61,822 bases of DNA from the NCBI GenBank assembly GCA_049680185.1, contig JBAUHI010000042.1, positions 1 to 61,822 of the forward strand. The letters are read 5' to 3'. Each line of letters starts with the position of its first letter. Positions within the stretch are counted from its first letter, which is position 1. Made by a program: the position numbers and the translations under genes. The stretch comes from CAMLHU01 sp049680185. GTDB lineage: Bacteria; Gemmatimonadota; Gemmatimonadetes; Gemmatimonadales; GWC2-71-9. The notes under the pieces are model-generated. The model did not search any database. It worked only from the letters and a program-made list of their open reading frames with translations, and had not been told where the DNA came from. Below, piece by piece: positions 8,436-16,932 of this stretch.

Positions 8436-8444
8436 CTGGCGGGC

Positions 8445-8602
8445 GGTGAACGGTCAATGGTCAACAGTGAACGGGTGCTTCCGGATCGCAACAGGATGAA
8501 CCCTCCAGCGCGGACGCCGCGTCGGAGGGTTCCTTGTCATGGATCGATGACGGACGTCCCGTTCACCGTTAACTGTTCACCATTCACCGCCCACCGTTCA
8601 CT
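8445..8602. repeat. Facing GTGAAC-type heptamer arrays between speA and gltA
   Basis: Four heptamers (GGTGAAC, GGTCAAT, GGTCAAC, AGTGAAC) occupy 8445-8472. Six reverse-oriented ones (GTTCACC, GTTAACT, GTTCACC, ATTCACC, GCCCACC, GTTCACT) occupy 8561-8602. The intrinsic terminator at 8498-8532 lies between the two runs. The last heptamer contains the TGA stop of gltA (8598-8600). Confidence 0.85.
8498..8532. terminator. Terminator hairpin between convergent speA and gltA
   Basis: A nine-base perfect stem pairs 8498-8506 with 8524-8532, with a GC-rich partly self-pairing loop. Only short T-runs follow, so it may work for both convergent genes with moderate strength. Confidence 0.55.
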
Positions 8603-9932
8603 TCCTCTTGGCGATCGGCACGAACGGCCGCTCCGACGCGCCGATATACACCTGGCGCGGTCGGGCGATCTTCTGCTCCTTGTCCAGGAGCATCTCCTCC
8701 CACTGGGCCAGCCAGCCGGGGGTGCGCCCCATCGCGAAGAGGACGGTGAAGTAGTCGGTCGGATACCCCATCGCCTGGTAGATGAGGCCGGAGTAGAAGT
8801 CCACGTTGGGGTAGAGCTTCCGCTTGATGAAGTACTCATCCGACAGCGCGATCCGCTCGAGCTCGAGGGCGATCTCGAGCTTGGGGTTGAGCCCGGTCTC
8901 GGCGAATACGCTGTCGGCCACCTTCTTGATCAGCTTGGCCCGCGGGTCGTACGATTTGTACACCCGGTGCCCGAAGCCCATCAGGCGCCCGGAGCCGTTC
9001 TTGACCTTGTCGATGAACGCGGGGATCTGCTTGGCGTCACCGATCTCGTCGAGCATCTTGAGCACTGCCTCGTTGGCTCCGCCGTGCAGCGGCCCGTAGA
9101 GGGCGGCGATCCCCGCGGCCACGGCCGAGAACGGGTCGACGTTGCTCGATCCGACGGCCCGGACCGCGCTGGTGGAGCAGTTCTGCTCATGGTCGGCATG
9201 GAGGATGAGCAGGATCTCCAGCGCCTTCTCCAGCACCGGGTTGGCCTGGTATTGGCCTCCGATATTGAAGGTCATGTTGACGAAGTTACCGATGTAGCTC
9301 AGGTCGTTGCGTGGAAATTCGTACGGCAGTCCACGGGAATGACGGAACGCGAACGCCGCGAGTGTGGGCATCTTGGCGAGCAGGCGGACGCGCTGGATGT
9401 AGCGGTTCTGCTGGTCGTGGATATTCTTCGCATCGGGATAGAACGTGGACAGGGCGCCGACCGCACCGAGGAGCACGCCCATCGGATGCGCATCGTACCG
9501 GAAGCCTTCCAGGAATTTGATGATGTTGGTGTGGACATAGGTGTGGTACGTGATGTCCTGCACCCAGGTCTCGAGCTGCGCCTTGTTGGGGAGCTCGCCC
9601 ACGTTCAGCAGGTAGGCCACCTCGAGGAAGCTTGCCTGCTCGGCCAGCTGCTCGATCGGATACCCGCGGTAGCGGAGGATCCCCTTGTCGCCGTCGATGA
9701 AGGTGATGGCACTCCGGCAGGCCGCGGTGTTCATGAACGCCGGATCGTAGGTCATCAGGCCGAAGTCGTCCTCGGACGTCCGGATCTGTCGCAGGTCCAT
9801 CGCCTTGATGGTGCCGTCGGTGACCGGGAGTTCGTAAGACTTGCCGGTGCGGTTGTCGGTGACCGTGAGTGAGTCGTTGGACACGAGCGCTGTCCTCAAG
9901 CTTGGGCGGAGAATGACCTTGCCAGCATCCAA
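8598..9932 (-). CDS. gltA: Citrate synthase
   Basis: Citrate synthase condenses oxaloacetate with acetyl-CoA at the entry of the TCA cycle. The 444-residue protein is of the hexameric type I bacterial form, with an N-terminal beta domain (about residues 20-60) ahead of the catalytic fold. The catalytic residues are visible: His in H-A-D-H-E-Q-N (near 247), His in P-L-H-G-G-A-N (near 281) and Asp in P-N-V-D-F-Y-S-G (near 377). G-F-G-H-R-V-Y-K is also conserved. GTG at 9884 is an alternative start that would trim 16 residues. The stop codon lies within a tandem heptamer. Confidence 0.96.
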   Translation of the reverse strand: MDAGKVILRPSLRTALVSNDSLTVTDNRTGKSYELPVTDGTIKAMDLRQIRTSEDDFGLMTYDPAFMNTAACRSAITFIDGDKGILRYRGYPIEQLAEQASFLEVAYLLNVGELPNKAQLETWVQDITYHTYVHTNIIKFLEGFRYDAHPMGVLLGAVGALSTFYPDAKNIHDQQNRYIQRVRLLAKMPTLAAFAFRHSRGLPYEFPRNDLSYIGNFVNMTFNIGGQYQANPVLEKALEILLILHADHEQNCSTSAVRAVGSSNVDPFSAVAAGIAALYGPLHGGANEAVLKMLDEIGDAKQIPAFIDKVKNGSGRLMGFGHRVYKSYDPRAKLIKKVADSVFAETGLNPKLEIALELERIALSDEYFIKRKLYPNVDFYSGLIYQAMGYPTDYFTVLFAMGRTPGWLAQWEEMLLDKEQKIARPRQVYIGASERPFVPIAKRK

Positions 9933-9967
9933 ACATACTCCACTGTTCCCGGGATGGTACGCCCGAG

Positions 9968-10759
9968 GTGCAGATGCCCCGGCCTGAGCCCGAGCTGGCC
10001 GATCGTGCGCGCGGTGCGCTCCTCGGGCTGGCGCTCGGAAGGGACGCCACGGCGTTGCTGGCGCTGCAGACCGCCGAGGAGCTCCTCACGCCCGAGATCG
10101 ACCTCCGACGCCTCGCGGACCGCTGGATCGGCGCGATCCGGGCCGACGGCCAGGACGTCGATCCCTGGACCCGCACGGCACTGGAGCACATTGCCCGGCA
10201 CGATTCCCCGCCATCCGCGATGTCGCCCCCGATCCGGGCCGCGGGACTCGGCTGCGCCGTGCCGGTGGCGCTGGCGGCGTACCGATCGCCCCAGAATCTG
10301 GTGGCCGGCACCTGGCACGTCGTATCCCTCACCCACCCCGACCCGCGGTGCGGGTGGGGCGCCGTGGCGGTGAACGTCGCAGTGGCGTGCTTCCTTTCTG
10401 GCCGGCACGATTTCATCCCCGACGTGATCGAAGTGCTTCGGAACAATGATGCTCCGGCGACCGTGCTGGCCGCCGCCCGGCGGGTGCCCCTGGAGCGTTT
10501 GGATGAGATCGGCCTCAACGGGGAAGGGGACGCCCCCGTAGTTCAGAGCGTGGAACACGCACTCTGGTGCGCGTACCACTCCCCGGACGTCGAAGCACTC
10601 ATCGCTTCCCTGGCCACCGACCGCGATGCGCTCCCGCTCGCAGGGGCCCTCCTCGGTGCCCGGGATGGCGCCGCTGGGTGGGACGCGAAGCGCTCAACGG
10701 GGACGCCGGTGATGATGCAACTTCGTTCCGCGGCCGAACGGTTCGTCGGCGCGAAGTGA
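9968..10759 (+). CDS. ADP-ribosylglycohydrolase-like protein, degenerate
   Basis: A 263-residue protein with the pattern of the DraG/ADP-ribosylglycohydrolase fold. It opens R-A-R-G-A-L-L-G-L-A-L-G, has a central T-H-P-D-P segment, and ends G-x-D-R-D-A-x2-L-A-G-A-L-L-G-A-R-D-G. In active enzymes the first motif continues as GDAxG and the late motif as GDxDT; here they are G-R-D-A-T and T-D-R-D-A, so several magnesium ligands differ. It may retain nucleotide binding without hydrolysis. It is divergent from gltA with only 35 bases between the starts. Removal of ADP-ribose from a protein is the family role, but activity here is doubtful. Confidence 0.6.
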   Translation: MQMPRPEPELADRARGALLGLALGRDATALLALQTAEELLTPEIDLRRLADRWIGAIRADGQDVDPWTRTALEHIARHDSPPSAMSPPIRAAGLGCAVPVALAAYRSPQNLVAGTWHVVSLTHPDPRCGWGAVAVNVAVACFLSGRHDFIPDVIEVLRNNDAPATVLAAARRVPLERLDEIGLNGEGDAPVVQSVEHALWCAYHSPDVEALIASLATDRDALPLAGALLGARDGAAGWDAKRSTGTPVMMQLRSAAERFVGAK

Positions 10760-10847
10760 AACCCCTGACGCTGCTGGTCGTACCGCCGGTGGGGTGCCGA
10801 GGATCGGTCCCGCCACGTTCTTTTCCCTCACATCGAGCGATGTCACG

Positions 10848-12416
10848 ATGATCAAGCGACTCATGCTCTTGGCGACCCTCGGGGCCGCACTCCCGATCGG
10901 GCTCGCGGCACAGCAGGCCACGGTGGACACCGCCGGGGTCGGCGCGGTGGTCGACCAGGCGACCAATCATTCGCAGGTCATGGCGATCCTGCAGCACCTG
11001 AGCGATGTGATCGGCCCACGCCTCACCGGGTCGGCCGCGGTCAAGCAGGCCAACGACTGGGGCATGGCCCAGTTCAAGTCGTGGGGCCTGTCCTCCCACC
11101 TCGATCCGTGGACCTTTGCGGGGACGTTCTGGCGGGGCCCCTCGACCTGCAAGGTCACCACCCCGTTCGTCCGCAAGATCAACTGCGACAGCTGGGCGTG
11201 GACCGCCGGGACCGGCGGGCGGATGCTCGCGGGACGGGTGGTCCAGATCAACGCCGCCAGCGCGGAAAGTCTGGCGGCGTACCGTGGGAAGGTCCGTGGC
11301 GCATGGGTGCTGCTCAATGACCCGGCCACGCTGTGGAACCCCGATGGGCCGCCGATGACCGCGGCCGATTCTGCGGCGATGCGCACGGCCCGCGAGGCGC
11401 GGACGGAGGCGTTCCGGGCCCAGCGGGCGGACACGTCGGAAGCGACCCGGAAGGCGCGGCAGCAGTTCGCCTTCGACCGGCCGTACCTCCTCCGTCAGAT
11501 GGGCGCACTGGGGCAGTTGTACGACGGCTCGAAGGACTTCGACCTGATGACGATGAGTGGATCGCCGAACCGGCCATCGGTGTTCCCCAACGTGGTGATC
11601 GGGCACGAGGACTACGCCATGCTCTGGCGTCAGCTTCACCTCGGCCTGTCTCCCCACTTCGCCGCGTCGATCGACAACAAGGTCACCATCAAACCGACGA
11701 CGCAGTGGAACACGGTGGCCGAGATCAAGGGCTCCGAGAAGCCCGGTGAGGTCGTGATCCTCGGCGGCCACCTCGACAGCTGGGACCTCGGACAAGGGTC
11801 CACCGACAACGGCGCCGGTGCGGCCACTGTGCTGGAAGCGGCACGCGCGATCGCGGCGTCGGGCGTCAAGCCCAAGCGCACCATCCGCTTCATCCTCTTT
11901 ACCGGTGAAGAGGAAGGCCTCCTTGGCTCGGCGGCATATGCCAATGAACACGCGGCCGACGCGGACAGCATCCAGGCAGTGCTGGTCCTCGATAACGGCA
12001 CCGGCAGGATCACCGGCCAGGCGCTGCAAGGACGACCCCAGGACAATCAGCTCTGGCAGGACATCTTCGCGCCGCTCTCGGCCCTCGGCCCCTTCACGGT
12101 CCGGGATGGCAACAAGGGAGGCACAGACCACCTGTCGTTCCTGCCGTGGGGTGTCCCGTCCTGGAATTTCGACCAGGAGAGCCGGGGCTACAATCACACC
12201 CACCATTCGCAGGTCGACACCTACGACCACGCGGTGGGCCCCGATCTGGTGCAGGCATCGTCCGTGATGGCCGCCACTGCGCTGGAGCTGGCGAACTTGC
12301 CGGAGCTCCTCCCGCGCGGGGTCAAGGTGCCGTTGCCTGACTTCGGGACGTCGCCGATGAAGCCGAGCCCCGGTCTCGACCGGCCGATGCGCACAGGGAC
12401 CGGCAAGAAGAAGTGA
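10848..12416 (+). CDS. Secreted M28 family metallopeptidase
   Basis: A 522-residue exported zinc aminopeptidase/carboxypeptidase-like enzyme. A signal peptide ends near A-L-P-I-G-L-A-A-Q-Q (about residue 22). A PA-like insert fills the first half. The M28 metal site follows: G-G-H-L-D-S near 307, S-T-D-N-G-A-G, G-E-E-E-G, V-L-D-N-G-T-G and the late H-H-S-Q-V-D-T-Y-D. The ATG at 10848 gives a proper signal peptide; the ATG at 10794 would put 18 polar residues before it. Expected to act in the periplasm or outside the cell on peptides. A bidirectional terminator follows. Confidence 0.92.
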   Translation: MIKRLMLLATLGAALPIGLAAQQATVDTAGVGAVVDQATNHSQVMAILQHLSDVIGPRLTGSAAVKQANDWGMAQFKSWGLSSHLDPWTFAGTFWRGPSTCKVTTPFVRKINCDSWAWTAGTGGRMLAGRVVQINAASAESLAAYRGKVRGAWVLLNDPATLWNPDGPPMTAADSAAMRTAREARTEAFRAQRADTSEATRKARQQFAFDRPYLLRQMGALGQLYDGSKDFDLMTMSGSPNRPSVFPNVVIGHEDYAMLWRQLHLGLSPHFAASIDNKVTIKPTTQWNTVAEIKGSEKPGEVVILGGHLDSWDLGQGSTDNGAGAATVLEAARAIAASGVKPKRTIRFILFTGEEEGLLGSAAYANEHAADADSIQAVLVLDNGTGRITGQALQGRPQDNQLWQDIFAPLSALGPFTVRDGNKGGTDHLSFLPWGVPSWNFDQESRGYNHTHHSQVDTYDHAVGPDLVQASSVMAATALELANLPELLPRGVKVPLPDFGTSPMKPSPGLDRPMRTGTGKKK

Positions 12417-12432
12417 GCTGTGGGTGGTAGGC

Positions 12433-12478
12433 AAAAAGCGGGCTCCCACTCGAGATATCCGATGGGAGCCCGCTTTTC
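12433..12478. terminator. Bidirectional intrinsic terminator
   Basis: A perfect 15-base stem (12434-12448 with 12463-12477) with a 14-base loop has an A-run before and a T-run after, so it can terminate both the M28 gene (plus) and queF (minus). Confidence 0.85.
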
Positions 12479-12494
12479 GCTTGCCCTGCCGTTG

Positions 12495-12884
12495 TCACGC
12501 GCTGGGCAGCGTCACCGAGCAGGTCGTGTCGAATCCACCGCGGATGTTGTACGCCGTGCGGACCGTGAGGCGCATCGGTGCCAGGACGTCGAAAAGGTCC
12601 CGGGCGATCTTCGCGGTCGCATGCTCCTGGAAGATCCCGACACTCCGATAGCTGTTCACGTAGTACTTGAGGCTCTTGAGCTCGATGCACAACTGCGTCG
12701 GCACATACGATATGGTGAGCGTCGCGAAATCGGGGAGCCCGCTGTAGGGGCAGACTGCGCTGAATTCCCGGGTCTCGGTGACGATCTCCTGCGTCGGCCC
12801 ATCATACGTGAAGGTCTCGAGCGCGCCGACGTCGACATGTTCGGGCCCCACGAACGGCACCGTGCGTCCTTCAGGTATGGCCAT
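12495..12884 (-). CDS. queF: NADPH-dependent 7-cyano-7-deazaguanine reductase
   Basis: QueF reduces the preQ0 nitrile to preQ1, the last step before insertion into tRNA. At 129 residues this is the short type I form. The nucleophile lies in F-S-A-V-C-P-Y-S-G-L-P-D-F (family CPxTxQPDF). The motif E-L-K-S-L-K-Y-Y-x-N-S-Y-R is intact, and G-I-F-Q-E-H supplies the catalytic His. ATG at 12882-12884 is chosen over an ATG 15 bases upstream. It lies 8 kb from queC-queE and is preceded directly by a 16-unit heptamer array, so it is probably transcribed from within or beyond that array. Confidence 0.93.
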   Translation of the reverse strand: MAIPEGRTVPFVGPEHVDVGALETFTYDGPTQEIVTETREFSAVCPYSGLPDFATLTISYVPTQLCIELKSLKYYVNSYRSVGIFQEHATAKIARDLFDVLAPMRLTVRTAYNIRGGFDTTCSVTLPSA

Positions 12885-12905
12885 GGTACTCGGTCTCAAG
12901 TGGAA

Positions 12906-13017
12906 GCTACCAGCTATCGGCTATCAGCTATCAGCCCTCAGCCCTAAGCCCTAAGCTCTAAGCTCTGAGCCCTAAGCTCTAAGCCCTAAGCTCAGAGCTC
13001 AGAGCCCTCAGCTCTCG
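12906..13017. repeat. Sixteen-unit heptamer array between queF and the ACAD gene
   Basis: Sixteen consecutive 7-bp units keep perfect register. They are variants of G-C-Y-M-T-M-A such as GCTATCA, GCCCTAA, GCTCTAA, GCTCTGA and GCTCAGA. All but one of the 16 units end in A and all begin with GC. The last two units encode the final residues and TGA stop (13008-13010) of the acyl-CoA dehydrogenase on the minus strand. Confidence 0.95.
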
Positions 13018-14888
13018 TTATCCGTCACGATCCCGTCCGCGAAGCGCGGGTAGGCGCCGTCCATCGCCCGGCGAGCGACGGCATACGTCGCGACGTCGTC
13101 ATTGGACCAGACAGCGTGGAACCGGTCCTGCACCCGGCGCCGGGCGTGGCGGCAGAACAGGTCCGCCAGCTCGATCGGCGAGCGATCCTCGGGGTGCTTG
13201 CGCACCTCGGCCAACGCGCGACTGCAGGTGGCGCTGATGGCGAAGAGCTCCGCCCCGATCTCCACCAGCCGACCGAGCACCGCCTGACGCTTCTCCAGGC
13301 GGGGACCGAACCGCACCATGCAGTGAAAGAGGGTCCGTGCCAGCTTGCGTGAGGAGCGCTCCACGAACCGGATGTGGGTCGCGAGGCGCCCGAACTCGCC
13401 ATAGCGGGGCCAGCGTCCCCAGCCGAGCCAGCGGGTGGGATACCACCAGCCGTAGAAGGCCGCCGCCTTGAACAACGCCTTCATCTTGGTGCCCGCCGAT
13501 GCCTTGGGATCGATGAGGTCGCCGGCCACCTTGAGGTGGGTGTCCACCGCCTCGCGGGCGATGAACAGCCGCATGATCTCGGAGGTCCCCTCGAAGATCA
13601 GGTTGATCCGGCAGTCCCGCATGATGCGCTCGACCGGGTCGGGGCGCTCGCCGCGGGACCGCAGCGAATCGGCGGTCTCGTAGCCGCGGCCGCCCTTGAT
13701 CTGCAGCGTGTCATCGGCGATCCGCCAGCCGATCTCCGTGTTCCACATCTTCGCGATGGCGGCCTCGAGCCGGATGTCGACCTTCCCGGCATCGGCCATC
13801 AGCGACGACAGATCGCTGACCGCCTCCATCGCGTAGGTGTCAGCGGCCATCCGACCGATCTTCTGGGCGACGGCATCGTGCTTGCCGATGGGCTGGCCCC
13901 ATTGGACCCGTTCCATCCCCCAGCGGCAGGTGATCTCCAGGCACTTCTTCCCCAGCGCCACGCACGAGGCGGGCAGGGTCAGGCGTCCGGTGTTGAGGGT
14001 CACGAGCGCCAGCTTGAGCCCGCGGCCTTCGCCCCACAGCACGTTCTCCACCGGCACCTTGACGTTGGTGAAGCGGAGCACGCCGTTCTCGATGCCGCGC
14101 AGTCCCATGAAGTGAAGCCGGCGCACCACCTCGACGCCGGGCCAGTCGGCCTCGACGATGAAGGCGGTGATCTTCTTGCCGGAGGTCCGCGCCATCACCA
14201 CCAGCAGCTCGGCGATGGTGCCGTTGGTGCACCAGAGCTTTTCGCCGTTGAGGATCCAGTGGGTGCCGTCGGGCGAGAGCTCGGCGTGGGTGCTGAGGCC
14301 GGCGGGGTCGGAGCCGACGTTCGGCTCGGTCAGCGCGAACGCCGAGACCGCGCCTTTCGCGAGCCGGGGGAGGTAGCGCTTCTTCTGTTCCGGGGTGCCG
14401 AAGAGCTTGAGTGGCTGGGGCACGCCGATCGACTGGGCGGCGGAGAGGAGGGCCGTGACGCTCCCGTCCTGGCTGGTGACGAGCCCGATGGCGCGGGAGT
14501 AGCTGGTCTGGCTGAGCCCCAGGCCGCCGTATTCCGCGGGGATCTTGATGCCGAAGGCGCCGATCTCCCGCAGCCCCTGGATCACCTCCGGTGGCACCTT
14601 CGATTCCCGGTCGATCTTGTCGCTGTCGACGTGCTCACGCAGGAACTTTTCCAGCCGATCAAGGAAGGGTTTGGCCCGGGCGATGTCGGCAGGATCCTGC
14701 TGCGGGAACGGATGCACGAGGCCGAGCTGAAAGGTTCCCTCGAAAAGCTCCCGGACGAAGCTGGGTGCCTGCCATTCTTTCTCGCGGGCCGCTTCGGCGA
14801 CCTCGCGGGCCTCGGACTCAGTGGCGAGCGGTTCACTGGTGTGGCCGCCCCGGGAATGTCTCGGGGCCGGCGTGGTGGCATGACTCAT
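13008..14888 (-). CDS. Acyl-CoA dehydrogenase, very-long-chain type
   Basis: A 626-residue flavoprotein resembling the long VLCAD/ACAD9-type dehydrogenases with a C-terminal extension of about 180 residues beyond the core. Visible core motifs are F-A-L-T-E-P-N-V-G-S-D, W-C-T-N-G, Q-I-K-G-G-R-G-Y-E and F-E-G-T-S-E, where the Glu near 432 is the expected catalytic base. It should introduce the alpha-beta double bond in fatty acyl-CoA during beta-oxidation and pass electrons to ETF. No ETF or thiolase gene is nearby. The C-terminal E-S and the stop codon are encoded by the heptamer array. Confidence 0.92.
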   Translation of the reverse strand: MSHATTPAPRHSRGGHTSEPLATESEAREVAEAAREKEWQAPSFVRELFEGTFQLGLVHPFPQQDPADIARAKPFLDRLEKFLREHVDSDKIDRESKVPPEVIQGLREIGAFGIKIPAEYGGLGLSQTSYSRAIGLVTSQDGSVTALLSAAQSIGVPQPLKLFGTPEQKKRYLPRLAKGAVSAFALTEPNVGSDPAGLSTHAELSPDGTHWILNGEKLWCTNGTIAELLVVMARTSGKKITAFIVEADWPGVEVVRRLHFMGLRGIENGVLRFTNVKVPVENVLWGEGRGLKLALVTLNTGRLTLPASCVALGKKCLEITCRWGMERVQWGQPIGKHDAVAQKIGRMAADTYAMEAVSDLSSLMADAGKVDIRLEAAIAKMWNTEIGWRIADDTLQIKGGRGYETADSLRSRGERPDPVERIMRDCRINLIFEGTSEIMRLFIAREAVDTHLKVAGDLIDPKASAGTKMKALFKAAAFYGWWYPTRWLGWGRWPRYGEFGRLATHIRFVERSSRKLARTLFHCMVRFGPRLEKRQAVLGRLVEIGAELFAISATCSRALAEVRKHPEDRSPIELADLFCRHARRRVQDRFHAVWSNDDVATYAVARRAMDGAYPRFADGIVTDNES

Positions 14889-14984
14889 GGCTTCCTCCGT
14901 GGCCCAAAGCTAATCTGCGCGCCGGAAACGCAACCGCCGCCCGCCCCGCGAGGGACGAGCGGCCGGCGCAATGGGACAGCTGGC

Positions 14985-15965
14985 TCAGTGCTGCGGGTAA
15001 TGCTTCTCCCGCCAGGCTGGAGGGGCCTTCAGCGCTTTGACCGGCCGCGGCGCTGTGAAGACCAGGGCCTGCTTCTGGAACACGATCTGGAAGGTGCCCG
15101 CACCGCCGTAGGTGGCCGCACCCACCAGGACCGAATAGTTCCCGGTCTCTGCAGCCCGGAACCCGACGTACGTGGTATCGGTCGAAGTGGGTCCGGAACT
15201 CACGAAGCGGCTGGTGGTGTAGATGTTGTCGTACACGTCAAACCCGGGGCCACCCACCTCGATGGCGGGCTGGAATCCACCCGTCGTGATCACAGTGACC
15301 ACCACCGAGTCGGCCGTCGAGTCGTTGGCCACCAGCGGCATCGTCGCGAGGGCGGCGCCGGTGGAATCGGCGGTATTCCCGTTCACATTGTGGCGCAGGC
15401 ATCCGTTGGCCGGCGGGGCCGTCAGGCTCAGGCCAGTGTAGGTGCCGTTGGTGTCGAGGGTGGCGACCACACTGCAAGGCAGCATGCTGACCCGGTACCC
15501 GCCAGAGTCGGAGACGCCGTAGTTCATCGTGAACAGGTTGTAGTCCGCCGTGGTCGGAGAAACGAACCAGAGCTCCGAGTCGCGGTTGCTATTGCTGCTC
15601 GTCCCCTCGTCATCGCTCGCACCCAGCGGCGCACGTGTCCCGTTCGCATCGGTGCCCCAGATCTCGAGGACGGCATCCAGGCTGTTGACGCCGACAGAGT
15701 CGGTCTCCCTCTGCTCGCGGATGAGATACGCCTTCCCTGCGTCGAAATGGACCTTGTAGGTGTTGTACAGCACCGACGCACCGTCCCAGTAGTTCTCATC
15801 CTGGAGGCAGGCGGTGCTCAGGCGCAGGTCGCCATGCAGGGTATCTCCCAATGCCAGGGTCCCCTTGCTGCAGCCGTCACCGTAGGTGGGCTCGACGATC
15901 TGATCCTTGCCGCACGCCCCCGCCAGCAGGGCGGCGACCGCGGCGAACGTGATGATCCGGTTCAT
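14985..15965 (-). CDS. Secreted lipoprotein of unknown function
   Basis: A 326-residue protein with a lipoprotein signal (A-L-L-A-G-A-C, Cys near 18). The mature part is rich in Asp, Ser, Thr and Gly and is predicted beta-rich, with repeated segments resembling bacterial pre-peptidase C-terminal-like domains (for example Y-x-V-H-F-D-A-G-K-A-Y-L and G-N-Y-S-V-L-V-G). It has no recognisable enzyme motif. Its start overlaps the stop of the upstream lipoprotein gene as ATGA, and the two proteins are similar in layout, so they look like a translationally coupled duplicate pair. Likely anchored in the outer membrane or periplasm. Confidence 0.75.
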   Translation of the reverse strand: MNRIITFAAVAALLAGACGKDQIVEPTYGDGCSKGTLALGDTLHGDLRLSTACLQDENYWDGASVLYNTYKVHFDAGKAYLIREQRETDSVGVNSLDAVLEIWGTDANGTRAPLGASDDEGTSSNSNRDSELWFVSPTTADYNLFTMNYGVSDSGGYRVSMLPCSVVATLDTNGTYTGLSLTAPPANGCLRHNVNGNTADSTGAALATMPLVANDSTADSVVVTVITTGGFQPAIEVGGPGFDVYDNIYTTSRFVSSGPTSTDTTYVGFRAAETGNYSVLVGAATYGGAGTFQIVFQKQALVFTAPRPVKALKAPPAWREKHYPQH

Positions 15966-16897
15966 CGGGCGGCCCTCCGGCTGGAGCGAGTGGGCTGGAA
16001 GGGCGCCACGGCGGGCGGCCCCGAATCGTGGAGCCGGAGGTGGAAGCCGCCGGTCCCGCCGTTCATGACGATGGATGTGTAGGCCTCGTACAGCCCCGCG
16101 GTCTCCGGAAGTGCCGTCGTCGCCAGCGAATCGGTCCCGGTGGTGTCGTTGTAGATGCAGTCGAATCGCACGTCACACAGAAGGTCCCACGAAGGGCCGC
16201 CGAGGGAGATCTCGCCGAGGACGGCGCCGCTGTCGATGATCATCGAAGCGGTGTACTGGTGAGACGCTCCGCCGGTGAAGGGGAAGGCGGAGACCCGGAT
16301 CGAATCGGCGTCGCGGTGGATGACGCAGGCGCTGGCGGTGGCCTTGATCGGCGCGCTCGCGGAATCGTTGGCGACCAGCGAGAGCGACGGGCACTCCGTA
16401 GCATGGAGGACGTAGGAGCCCGTGTGCAAGGTGTCGTTCGTCCCATTACCGGTGGTCTCGATCCGCAGCGCGATGGCGGCATCCTCCGGCGCCACGAAGA
16501 AGAGGTCCTGGGCTTGCATTCCCACCAGATTGAGGGGCGCGACGGCAAAGGGGGCGCCAGCGGCGCTCAGCGCCGGGTCGTTGCCGCTGTTGCGGGCGTA
16601 GAGCAGGAGGGTGGCGTCAAGGCTGTCTCCCGCGGCCCCCGAGTCGGGGGCCAGGTGCACGAGATAGGCGTGGCCCGCCTGTACCGGCATGGTCCACGAT
16701 TCGTAATACTCGGGCGCGTACTCCCATTCACTGAAGACCGGACAGTCGGAGCGATTGAGGGTGCCGGTCACTGAGGCGCCGGCCACCAGCGCGCCTCGGG
16801 TGCAGGCGGGGGCGTCGGGGGGGCCGAGGAGCTTGTCGCCGCTGCAGCCGATGAGGGTGGCCAGCAGGGTGAGGGTGCACCATGTGGAGCGTGTCAT
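15962..16897 (-). CDS. Secreted lipoprotein, paralogue of the next gene
   Basis: A 311-residue lipoprotein with lipobox L-I-G-C near residue 18. It shares with its downstream neighbour the C-T/S-R/K-G-x-L-x-x-G start of the mature part, a central S-L-D-A-T/V-L-L/E segment, and a V-A-N-D-S-x-x-x-P/D-x-x-x repeat. This suggests duplication. The role is unknown; such proteins are common in Gemmatimonadota secretomes. A perfect 14-base palindrome lies 36 bases before the start codon and may be an operator. Confidence 0.75.
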   Translation of the reverse strand: MTRSTWCTLTLLATLIGCSGDKLLGPPDAPACTRGALVAGASVTGTLNRSDCPVFSEWEYAPEYYESWTMPVQAGHAYLVHLAPDSGAAGDSLDATLLLYARNSGNDPALSAAGAPFAVAPLNLVGMQAQDLFFVAPEDAAIALRIETTGNGTNDTLHTGSYVLHATECPSLSLVANDSASAPIKATASACVIHRDADSIRVSAFPFTGGASHQYTASMIIDSGAVLGEISLGGPSWDLLCDVRFDCIYNDTTGTDSLATTALPETAGLYEAYTSIVMNGGTGGFHLRLHDSGPPAVAPFQPTRSSRRAAR

Positions 16898-16932
16898 TGG
16901 GGCATGCCGTCGAGAGGGGAAAAGAAGCGATT

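Noticed and set aside
10780..10835. Similarity of GGTGGGGTGCC(CC)GAGGA segments at 10.8 kb and 26.0 kb
   Set aside because: Only about 20 bases match with gaps; too short to call a repeat family by eye.
12906..13017. Possible CRISPR array
   Set aside because: Units are 7 bp without spacers and no cas genes are present in the window; these are simple tandem repeats.
13374..16082. 902-residue plus-strand open frame
   Set aside because: It runs antisense across the acyl-CoA dehydrogenase and the lipoprotein gene. It has no family motif, and its openness follows from high GC at third positions.
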